The notes beneath the pieces were generated by a model. That model saw nothing but the letters and a program-made list of their open reading frames with translations, ran no database searches and had not been told where the DNA came from. From a bacterium (lineage in GTDB: Bacteria > Bacteroidota > Ignavibacteria > Kapaibacteriales > UBA2268), in NCBI GenBank assembly GCA_024710535.1, contig JANJUO010000533.1, forward strand, positions 1 to 7,004: a DNA stretch of 7,004 nucleotides, read 5' to 3'. Shown here piece by piece: positions 1 through 5,954 of this stretch (position 1 is the stretch's first letter; every line of letters starts with the position of its first letter). The translations under genes and the position numbers were made by a program.

Positions 1-876
1 ATTCGACTACCAAAATATAATGGCGAAATTGCGTGTTTGAATTGGACAAATGACGAAAAGCAAATAATCGTTGCCACAAAAGATGGGTTTGTGCGTATTT
101 GGGACATTGAAAAACTACAGGTAAACCGCACACTTGCCGAAAATATTAAATTAATCAAAAAAACTGCCTTAAATGAAAATAATCAATATTTGGCAATTAT
201 TTCTGATACTTCGGATGTGATTGCGATTTATTCCGCTCAAATTGGTGGTTTTCTTGGTAATCTCAATGGGAATGGAGAAAAAATTACCGACTTCTCTTGG
301 AATGAAACCGGAAATACAATTGCGGCATCTACTTTGGACGGCAAAATTTTAATTTGGGAATATCCTGCCGCTGAACCACAATTAATCATTAATGCTCATT
401 CAAAAGAACTTACTTGCATATCATTTTCAAAAAGCGGCACTTTATTTTCCATAGGTACGGTTGATGGTTTTGTGAAAATATATGAATTAAATGGAGAATT
501 AAAACATAATTTATATAACTTTGATTATCGAATTAATAATATAAGTTGGAACTCTTCAGGAAGTGTGATTGCAGTTTCAGGCAATAATGAAAACATAAAG
601 ATATGGGATTTGAGTTCGGAAACTAATGTTTTAACAATAAATAATAGAATCAAGCCAACAAATTTTGTAAGTTGGCAACCTGACAATTCACAATTATTTT
701 CAATTCAAGAAAATAATAATATTTATTTATGGAATCCCGGAAATGGAAATTTCAATTACGATTTTCCTTTGCATAGTGGAATTTTGAGTTGCTTGAATTG
801 GAGCAAAAGTGGTAATTTAATTGCAAGCGGTTCCAAGTCGGGTGAGGTATTTATATGGTCGCCAAAAGATATTCCA
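1..876 (+). repeat. Seven WD40-like repeats (beta-propeller region)
   Basis: Within the first gene, each unit has an aromatic-rich strand (CLNW, DFSW, CISF, NISW, FVSW, SCLNW), a small/hydrophobic strand (IAAST, IASGS) and a closing strand ending in IW/IY (RIWD, AIYS, LIWE, KIYE, KIWD, YLWN, FIWS). The closing aromatic residues fall at codons 34, 77, 119, 161, 202, 244 and 286, a spacing of 41-43 residues, typical of WD40 units. Seven units can close one propeller; whether further blades lie upstream cannot be seen. The second unit is the most degenerate. Confidence 0.85.
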
Positions 877-3477
877 TTTGAAAGCAAATCCCGCCAAGAA
901 GATGTTTCTAATGCTGTTTTTTCAATAACTCCGGCATCAATCAGTGTAAATAGTTTAGTTTTTGGCACTGTTGAAGTTGGTGAGAATTATGAAATTGATG
1001 TTCGCGATATGATAAAAAATATAGGCATAAATCCAATTTTTATAGATTCGCTTATGCTTCATGGAGATACACAATCATTTTTTGAAGTTGAACCCGACAG
1101 CACCAAAACTCTCAATAGTAATGAGACTTTTGGCGTAAAGGCAATTTTTCAAGCAAAAGAAATTGGCAATTATTTTGATACGCTGATAGTATTTCTTGAT
1201 TATAAAATTCAATTTATTCCGATAATTGCATCTTCAATAGCAAAATCATTGATATTTGAGCCAAACTTTCTGGATTTTGATTCCCTGAATATTTTCCAAA
1301 ATTCACCTAAAAAGAAGATAAAAATCAGTAATACTACAGCCCAAAATATTTCGGTTAAAAAACCAATCTTTGATACTAATTCCGAATATTCAACCGATAA
1401 AATTGAAGATTTTGAAGTTCCAGCCAACTCTTCGATTGAAATTGAGTTTCAATTCAATCCAAAATCAAAAGGAATAAAGCCGGAACAAGTTACGTTTACC
1501 AATCAAAGTAATTCGAGTGTTAAGAACATTTTGCTTTATGGAGTTGGAACTGCTCCACAACTCTATGTGAATTCCAATATTGATTTTGGCTCTGTTCTAT
1601 GCAATCCTAAAATTGATACTTTTTTGGTTTTGAAGAATGTGGGGGATGGCAAATTAATCATTAATAATTTTATAAATTATTTACCAGAATACGAACTCAC
1701 TCCAAATTCAGAAAATTTTGAAATAAATTCATTAGATTCGGTTTTGATAAATTTGTCATTTACTTCTGTTACATTCAATAAATTTAAAGACTCGATTACA
1801 TTCACTACAAATATGAATGAAAATTTGCAATCTGATTGGAAAATTAATCTTGTGGCATCTCGCGACACTATAATTTATGAACTTTCAGAAAATTCCTTAC
1901 TATTTTATGATATTGATATTAATACTCCTGTTCAGCGAAATATCAGTTTGAGAAATAGCGGAACACTGCCTATAAATATTGATTTTCCGCTTGATTTTGA
2001 ATATTTTGAAATAAGCAAACAAACAGCTGGTGCAATAAATGTGGGCGAAACTGCTCTGCTGACTGTTAAATTCAAAGGTGCTGGTGCTAATGGTTTGTAT
2101 TTTCAAAATTATGAATTTGAAAATCTTTGTAATAGTTCAAATATTTTGAAAATGGTGGCATACATTGGCTCGAATAATTCAAATTTCAAGGCAGTTGATT
2201 CATTAAATTTTGCTGATGTGATTTGCGGTTTTCCATTAATCGACACAATCATCAAAATTCAAAATAGTGGCTCTACTCCGCTTCTGATAAGCGATTTCGA
2301 ACTTAGCGATGATGTGAATTTCATAACAGATTTGCAAGATAAAGAAATTGTACTTCTGCCTAATGAATTTATTGAATTTAGCGTATATTATTCGCCACAA
2401 ACTGTCCAAATACATAGTGCATTATTAAAATTCAAAACTAATGCCGGAAACGCAAACAATGGCAATAATACTATTTATTTGAATGGAACAAAAATAAAAT
2501 ATGATTATAAAATTTCTACAGATACTTTAATTTTTGCTGATGTGCTTGAGAATATTCAAACTGAAAATTCTTTCAGTATTAAAAATAATGGCAAAAAGGA
2601 TCTGCTCCTAAACTTTGCAGGTTTATCACGATTTGAAATTATTTCTTCATTGCCAATTTTAATACCAGCAAATTCTGAAAAGGTAATTATAATCCGTTTG
2701 GAAAATGGTATAAATGGCGAAGTAATTGAGGAAGAATTGATTATTGAAGATAGTTGCAATGATAGAAATTCAGTTATCGTAAGGGCAAATGTTACAGGAT
2801 TTGCACCTGCGGGCTTATCAATTGGAACATATTCGGCAAAGCCTGGCGAAATTATCGAAATCCCAATTGAACTTTATTCACCTAAAGGAACTCCACTTCC
2901 AGATGTTGATGGCTATCGAGCAACAATTGAATTGAATTCAACTTTGCTTGTTCCTAAATTTGAAAATTTCACTCAAATTATTGAACAGAAAAAGCGATTT
3001 ATTGAAGTTGAAATTTTGAAAAATGGTGAATGGAAAGTTGGCAATCAATTGTCTCTGAAATTTCTTGCAACCCTTGGCGATTCAATTGCAACAGATTTGA
3101 AATTTAAAAATATTAGCGTAATCAACTCCGCACTCAAAATTGAGAGCAGAAATGGCTTGTTCAATCTTGAAGATGTTTGTATTGATGATACTGTTCGATT
3201 AATTGATGGTGAAAATATACTTAGATTTCTACAAAATTTTCCAAATCCTGCAAATGAAACAACTGATATTACTCTTGAATTAATCGAAGAAGGACTGCAC
3301 ACTTTGGAAATTCACAACTATTTAGGGCAGAAAATAGCCGTAATTTTTTCTGAATATAAAAAAGCTGGCGTTTATACCTTTACAACTGATTTATCCGAAT
3401 TGGGAAATGGCGTTTATTATCTGAATCTTATTTCTCCATCACAAAACCGCACCCGAAAAATGGTAATAGAAAGATAG
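1..3477 (+). CDS. Secreted WD40 / choice-of-anchor-D repeat protein with T9SS type A sorting domain (5'-partial)
   Basis: This is the 3' part of a large gene. The frame is open from base 1, and the first codons (IRLPKYNGEIACLNW) already belong to a WD40-type repeat, so the TTG at 37 is an internal Leu codon, not a start. Numbering codons from base 1 (1158 visible), I see seven WD40-like repeats (to about residue 292), six Ig-like ASH/choice-of-anchor-D repeats (about 308-937), a cohesin-like segment (about 938-1070) and a C-terminal T9SS type A domain (about 1076-1158) that opens with NFPNP and ends RKMVIER before TAG. Known for the family: T9SS tails direct export across the outer membrane and are usually cleaved, leaving the protein secreted or surface-anchored. 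The signal peptide expected for such a protein must lie upstream of the window. Substrate or partner is unknown; propeller plus Ig-like repeats suggest a binding or adhesive role (inference). No catalytic motif was seen. The 202-bp gap and separate promoter downstream indicate it is not part of the cyd operon. Confidence 0.9.
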   Translation: MRLPKYNGEIACLNWTNDEKQIIVATKDGFVRIWDIEKLQVNRTLAENIKLIKKTALNENNQYLAIISDTSDVIAIYSAQIGGFLGNLNGNGEKITDFSWNETGNTIAASTLDGKILIWEYPAAEPQLIINAHSKELTCISFSKSGTLFSIGTVDGFVKIYELNGELKHNLYNFDYRINNISWNSSGSVIAVSGNNENIKIWDLSSETNVLTINNRIKPTNFVSWQPDNSQLFSIQENNNIYLWNPGNGNFNYDFPLHSGILSCLNWSKSGNLIASGSKSGEVFIWSPKDIPFESKSRQEDVSNAVFSITPASISVNSLVFGTVEVGENYEIDVRDMIKNIGINPIFIDSLMLHGDTQSFFEVEPDSTKTLNSNETFGVKAIFQAKEIGNYFDTLIVFLDYKIQFIPIIASSIAKSLIFEPNFLDFDSLNIFQNSPKKKIKISNTTAQNISVKKPIFDTNSEYSTDKIEDFEVPANSSIEIEFQFNPKSKGIKPEQVTFTNQSNSSVKNILLYGVGTAPQLYVNSNIDFGSVLCNPKIDTFLVLKNVGDGKLIINNFINYLPEYELTPNSENFEINSLDSVLINLSFTSVTFNKFKDSITFTTNMNENLQSDWKINLVASRDTIIYELSENSLLFYDIDINTPVQRNISLRNSGTLPINIDFPLDFEYFEISKQTAGAINVGETALLTVKFKGAGANGLYFQNYEFENLCNSSNILKMVAYIGSNNSNFKAVDSLNFADVICGFPLIDTIIKIQNSGSTPLLISDFELSDDVNFITDLQDKEIVLLPNEFIEFSVYYSPQTVQIHSALLKFKTNAGNANNGNNTIYLNGTKIKYDYKISTDTLIFADVLENIQTENSFSIKNNGKKDLLLNFAGLSRFEIISSLPILIPANSEKVIIIRLENGINGEVIEEELIIEDSCNDRNSVIVRANVTGFAPAGLSIGTYSAKPGEIIEIPIELYSPKGTPLPDVDGYRATIELNSTLLVPKFENFTQIIEQKKRFIEVEILKNGEWKVGNQLSLKFLATLGDSIATDLKFKNISVINSALKIESRNGLFNLEDVCIDDTVRLIDGENILRFLQNFPNPANETTDITLELIEEGLHTLEIHNYLGQKIAVIFSEYKKAGVYTFTTDLSELGNGVYYLNLISPSQNRTRKMVIER
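922..2811 (+). repeat. Six tandem ASH / choice-of-anchor-D Ig-like repeats
   Basis: Within the first gene, units begin near codons 308, 416, 517, 622, 728 and 834, so each is about 100 residues. Most open with a strand of the type 'SLxFxxV' (NSLVFGTVEVG, NIDFGSVLC, DSLNFADVIC, DTLIFADVLE). A strand with an N-G/S-G turn follows (LKNVGDGKL, LRNSGTLPI, IQNSGSTPL, IKNNGKKDL), then a 'xxIPANSxxxIxxxF'-type strand. This is the pattern of the ASPM/SPD-2/Hydin-like beta-sandwich modules annotated as choice-of-anchor D in secreted bacterial proteins. Units 1 and 2 are the least regular. The repeats are diverged at DNA level, so they are old duplications. Confidence 0.75.
2812..3210 (+). other. Cohesin-like module before the sorting domain
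   Basis: Codons about 938-1070 of the first gene read GLSIGTYSAKPGEIIEIPIEL, followed by a segment in which 'DGYRATIELNSTLLVP' resembles the cohesin-type beta-sandwich signature (a PGE/D-x-hydrophobic-P-V/I-x-L opening, then a 'hydrophobic-x-hydrophobic-x-Y/F-D/N-P/S-x-L-L' strand). In Kapabacteria/Ignavibacteria-type secreted proteins such modules often sit just before the T9SS domain. No dockerin is visible, so a cellulosome role is not implied. The assignment rests on pattern only. Confidence 0.45.
3226..3474 (+). other. T9SS type A C-terminal sorting domain
   Basis: The last roughly 83 codons of the first gene match the type A sorting signal: an N-terminal NFPNPANETT motif (codons 1079-1088), a central 'LEIHNYLGQKIAVI' strand, the 'KAGVYTFTTDLSELGNGVYYL' region and the terminal basic RKMVIER. 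In this family the domain is recognised by the type IX translocon and normally removed by the PorU-type sortase. Its presence is the strongest taxonomic clue in the window. Confidence 0.93.
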
Positions 3478-3543
3478 AAATTTTTTGAAATACTCAGAGC
3501 AATTTAAAAATCTATTATACTAACCAACAGATCTACCCTTTAA

Positions 3544-3569
3544 TTGATTAATACAAATCAAATATTTTT
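3544..3569 (+). terminator. Weak candidate terminator after the secreted-protein gene
   Basis: TTGATT (3544-3549) and AATCAA (3556-3561) can form a 6-bp stem with a 6-base loop, followed by ATATTTTTC. The stem has only one G-C pair and the T-run is broken, so it would be weak. It lies 67 bp after the TAG of the first gene. No better hairpin was seen between 3478 and 3600. Confidence 0.2.
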
Positions 3570-3600
3570 CTATATTTTCCAATATTGACTATTTATTTTC

Positions 3601-3631
3601 TTGCATATCAATTTAAAATGTTATAATTTTG
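3601..3631 (+). promoter_or_regulatory. Bacteroidota-type promoter of the DUF134-nifX-cydAB operon
   Basis: TAATTTTG at 3624-3631 is a full match to the Bacteroidota -7 consensus TAnnTTTG. A TTG at 3601-3603 lies 20 bases upstream, about where the -33 TTTG element is expected, but it matches only in part. The same bases also contain TATAAT (3622-3627), a perfect -10 for a conventional sigma70 promoter. Either reading puts the transcription start near 3634-3640 and gives a leader of roughly 40 bases before the ATG at 3680. It is the only clear promoter ahead of the four-gene operon. Confidence 0.5.
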
Positions 3632-3634
3632 TTT

Positions 3635-3648
3635 TGAGCATTTGCTCA
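3635..3648. promoter_or_regulatory. Inverted-repeat operator candidate TGAGCA-TT-TGCTCA
   Basis: A perfect 6-bp inverted repeat with a 2-base spacer. With one mismatch per side it extends to 3632-3651 (TTTTGAGCA...TGCTCATAA). It sits directly after the -7 box and covers the predicted transcription start, 32 bp before the ATG of the HTH regulator gene, which is a classic place for an autorepressor site. The arms hold most of the G+C in an otherwise nearly pure A/T stretch. The obvious candidate to bind it is the DUF134 protein encoded next door (inference). The loop is too short for a good RNA hairpin, which favours a protein-binding site over a terminator. Confidence 0.55.
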
Positions 3649-3679
3649 TAATTATTTTTTTAATAATTTGAAAAGAGAT

Positions 3680-4093
3680 ATGCCAAGACCAAAAAAATGC
3701 AGATTAATAGCTAATTTTCCGGATATAACTATTTATAAGCCAAGTGGCGTTAATATGATTGTTTTGGAAACAGTAGTTTTGAATTTTGATGAATTGGAGG
3801 CATTACGATATGCTGATTATGAGTGCAAAAAGCAGGTGGATGCAGCAGAATTAATGAATATTTCAAGAGCAACTTTTGGGAGAATAATCGAAACAGCAAG
3901 ATTCAAAGTTGCGGATTCGCTTTTGAATGGCAAAGCACTCGTTATTAAAGGCGGTGATTTTTGTCATGATGATATGGCTAACAGTGAAAATGAATTGGTT
4001 AATAAATTTATCGAAGAAAGAAGACAAAAATGTTTGAGTTGTCCAAAATACATTGAGAAAAATGCGATTAACTCTAATATAAATAACAATTAA
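3680..4093 (+). CDS. UPF0251/DUF134 family helix-turn-helix DNA-binding protein
   Basis: A 137-residue protein. The start chosen is ATG 3680, because MPRPKKCR is the canonical beginning of this family; the in-frame TTG at 3668 would add four residues that do not fit. AAAAGAG just upstream is a weak, close ribosome site. The N-terminal part has RPKKCR (Cys7). A sigma70 region-4-like HTH spans about residues 34-85: LNFDELEALRYADY, then the QVDAAELMNISRATFGRII helices, where 'ISRATFGRII' is the recognition-helix region. The tail carries FCHDD (Cys95, His96) and a CLSC pair (Cys118, Cys121), which could bind a metal or Fe-S cluster (inference). Family members are predicted regulators often encoded beside NifX/NifB-like cluster-binding proteins, as here. 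It is first in the operon, 11 bp before the nifX-like gene, and likely controls the operon through the palindrome at 3635-3648. The asparagine-rich last residues look disordered. Its actual signal is unknown. Confidence 0.88.
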   Translation: MPRPKKCRLIANFPDITIYKPSGVNMIVLETVVLNFDELEALRYADYECKKQVDAAELMNISRATFGRIIETARFKVADSLLNGKALVIKGGDFCHDDMANSENELVNKFIEERRQKCLSCPKYIEKNAINSNINNN

Positions 4094-4104
4094 AAGGTAT
4101 AGTT

Positions 4105-4569
4105 ATGAATAATACATCTTATAAAATTGCAATAGTTTCTGATGATGGAACTACTGTAAACGGACATTTTGGCTCTGCCAATTTCTATGAAGTTTTCACT
4201 ATAGAAAATGGTATTATCGCAAATAGAGAGCAAAGACAAAAACTGAATGTGCATAGCACTGGTCTTCATCATTTAAATTCTCACTTACACAATAATGATG
4301 AGCAAAGTCAGAATTCAGATACTAATAATCATTCAAACCATAATCACAGCCACGGGCAAGGACATGGGCATGGGCATAATCATTCAGGAATGATTTCAAA
4401 TATTCTGGATTGTAAGTATTTGCTATCCAGAGGAATGGGATACGGAATTTTTAATCACTTAGAAAGTGCAGGAATTGAACCAATTGTTACAAATATCAAA
4501 GAAATCACAGCTGCTGTAAATGCAGTTATAGATGGCACAATTGTAAATCATACAAGTAGGTTACATTAA
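4105..4569 (+). CDS. NifX/NifB-type iron-molybdenum cluster-binding protein with His-rich insert
   Basis: A 154-residue protein of the dinitrogenase FeMo-cofactor biosynthesis (NifX/NafY/NifB C-terminal-like) superfamily, a small cytoplasmic RNase H-like fold that binds or carries metal-sulfur clusters in characterised members. The start ATG 4105 follows AAAGG with 7 bases spacing. Residues 6-33 (YKIAIVSDDGTTVNGHFGSA, then YEVFTI) form the conserved N-terminal strand and HFG loop. Residues 101-154 hold the DCKYLLSRGMGYG motif, the GIEPIVTNIKEI strand-helix and the family-typical NHTSRLH end. Between them, residues 50-93 are a His-rich insert with 13 histidines. Cys103 is the only cysteine. 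No nitrogenase genes are in the window, and the DUF134 and cydAB neighbours argue against a nitrogen-fixation role; a metal or cluster sensing or buffering role tied to the regulator is inference. I avoid the symbol nifX because orthology cannot be shown. Confidence 0.87.
   Translation: MNNTSYKIAIVSDDGTTVNGHFGSANFYEVFTIENGIIANREQRQKLNVHSTGLHHLNSHLHNNDEQSQNSDTNNHSNHNHSHGQGHGHGHNHSGMISNILDCKYLLSRGMGYGIFNHLESAGIEPIVTNIKEITAAVNAVIDGTIVNHTSRLH
4252..4383 (+). other. Histidine-rich metal-binding-like insert in the NifX-type protein
   Basis: Codons 50-93 of the NifX-type protein include HLHNN, NHSNHNHSH and GHGHGHNH, 13 His in 44 residues, with the rest mainly Asn, Ser, Gly and Gln. The GHGHGH part is encoded by a short tandem CATGGG-type repeat (about 4369-4379), so it could vary in length by slippage. 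Related NifX-like proteins often have a shorter His stretch at the same place, so the position is conserved in kind. It could chelate Ni, Zn, Co, Cu or Fe (inference). Confidence 0.8.
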
Positions 4570-4584
4570 TAAGTGGCAATAATT

Positions 4585-5943
4585 ATGGATGTGGAATTTT
4601 TATCTCGATTGCAGTTTGCATTTACTATATCGTTCCATTATATTTATCCTCCATTAAGCATTGGCATAGGTATAATATTAGTAATAATGGAAGGAATGTA
4701 TCTGAAAACCGGTAATAAATTATATGAGTCGATGACAAAATTTTGGGTTAAGATTTTTGCCCTTACATTTGCTCTCGGTGTTGCAACCGGTATTGTAATG
4801 GAATTCGAGTTTGGAACAAATTGGGCAACTTACTCAAGATTTGTAGGTGATGTATTTGGTAGTGCTTTGGCTGCTGAAGGTATTTTTGCATTTTTTTTGG
4901 AATCCGGTTTTTTGGCAATTTTGGTTTTTGGCTGGGATAGAGTATCCCCAAAAATGCACTTTATTTCCACAATATTAGTTGCATTTGGTGCTCATCTTTC
5001 AGCATTATGGATAATAATTGCAAATTCTTGGCAACAAACACCTGCCGGATTCAAAATTGTTGGCGAAGGATTGGCTGCTCGTGCAGAAATTAATGATTTT
5101 TGGGCAATGGTATTCAATCCATCATCAATAGATCGTTTCACTCATTCAATTGGTGGGGCATGGATTGCCGGAAGTTTCTTAGTAATTAGTGTTTCCGCAT
5201 ATTATTTATTGAAAAATAAACATATCGAATTTGCAATTCAATCAATGAAAATTGGCTTTATTGTAGCATTGGTTGCCTCGCTTTTGCAATTGGCTACAGG
5301 ACATTCATCAGCCGCCGGAGTTGCAAAAAATCAACCTGCTAAATTAGCAGCTTTTGAAGGTCATTACGAAACCCAGCCCGCAGATTTATATTTATTTGGT
5401 TGGGTAGATGATTCTTCTCAAAAAGTTTATGGTGTAAAACTACCAGGGATGTTATCTTGGCTTGTCTATTTCGATAGCAAAAAACCAGTAATAGGCTTAA
5501 ATGAATTTGCAGTTGAAAACAGACCACCCGTTAATTTTGTATTTCAAACCTATCATTTGATGGTTGCTCTTGGTATGGCATTTATTGCAATGTCTATTTT
5601 GGGCATTTATCTTTTATACAAAAATAAAACATACAATAAACTTTGGATAAAAGTATCAATTGTTTCCGTGATTTTGCCGCAAATTGCAAATCAGTTAGGA
5701 TGGTTTTCTGCCGAAGTTGGAAGGCAACCATGGATTGTTTATAATTACCTTAAAACAAAGGATGCATTATCAAAAACAGTAGGAAGCAGCGAAGTATTAT
5801 TTTCATTAATACTTTTCACACTGATTTATTTGCTTTTATTTGTGCTTTTTTTATTTTTATTGGATAGAAAAATAAAACATGGGCCAGAAACATATTCTTC
5901 GGATATGAAATTGAATCTTTCACCAATTAAAACATCTAACTAA
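4585..5943 (+). CDS. cydA: Cytochrome bd quinol oxidase subunit I (CydA), short Q-loop type
   Basis: CydA carries the three hemes (b558, b595, d) of the bd oxidase, which oxidises quinol and reduces O2 to water in the cytoplasmic membrane. ATG 4585 gives 452 residues and the canonical start MDVEFLSRLQFA; the in-frame GTG at 4573 would add four residues and is less likely. AGTGG lies 8 bases upstream. Aligned by eye to E. coli CydA, His18 (heme b595/d ligand), Glu98 and Glu106 (in AAEGIFAFFLES), His187 (heme b558), Lys253 and Glu258 (in KLAAFEGHYETQPA) and Met326 (in YHLMVALG, heme b558) are present, as is GRQPW (379-383). The segment between ETQPA and YHLMV is only about 55 residues, far shorter than in E. 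coli, so this is the short Q-loop class. The residue matching E. coli Arg391 is His324. About nine membrane helices are expected and hydrophobic stretches fit. It lies 15 bp after the nifX-like gene and 11 bp before cydB. Confidence 0.96.
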   Translation: MDVEFLSRLQFAFTISFHYIYPPLSIGIGIILVIMEGMYLKTGNKLYESMTKFWVKIFALTFALGVATGIVMEFEFGTNWATYSRFVGDVFGSALAAEGIFAFFLESGFLAILVFGWDRVSPKMHFISTILVAFGAHLSALWIIIANSWQQTPAGFKIVGEGLAARAEINDFWAMVFNPSSIDRFTHSIGGAWIAGSFLVISVSAYYLLKNKHIEFAIQSMKIGFIVALVASLLQLATGHSSAAGVAKNQPAKLAAFEGHYETQPADLYLFGWVDDSSQKVYGVKLPGMLSWLVYFDSKKPVIGLNEFAVENRPPVNFVFQTYHLMVALGMAFIAMSILGIYLLYKNKTYNKLWIKVSIVSVILPQIANQLGWFSAEVGRQPWIVYNYLKTKDALSKTVGSSEVLFSLILFTLIYLLLFVLFLFLLDRKIKHGPETYSSDMKLNLSPIKTSN

Positions 5944-5954
5944 TGGAGTAATTT

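Noticed and set aside
37..39. TTG at 37 as the start of the secreted protein
   Set aside because: The reading frame is open upstream to base 1, and the residues before it (EIAC) are part of the first WD40-like repeat, matching the SCLNW of the last repeat.
756..3302. Several reverse-strand open frames of 60-85 codons inside the secreted-protein gene
   Set aside because: They lie opposite a strongly supported coding frame, show no recognisable domain and are the length expected by chance.
3668..3670. TTG at 3668 as the start of the DUF134 protein
   Set aside because: The family normally begins M-x-RPKKCR, which is met by the ATG at 3680; the four extra residues add nothing recognisable.
4300..4305. 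TGAGCA inside the nifX-like gene as a second operator half-site
   Set aside because: There is no matching TGCTCA arm nearby and it lies in coding sequence; a single hexamer is expected by chance in 7 kb.
4105..4569. Part of a nitrogen fixation cluster
   Set aside because: No nifH, nifD, nifK, nifE or nifN is present, and NifX-like proteins with His-rich segments are widespread in organisms without nitrogenase.
4573..4575. GTG at 4573 as the start of cydA
   Set aside because: The ATG at 4585 gives the canonical CydA N terminus MDVxxLSRxQFA and has AGTGG 8 bases upstream. The GTG form would add only four residues and would have little room for a ribosome site.
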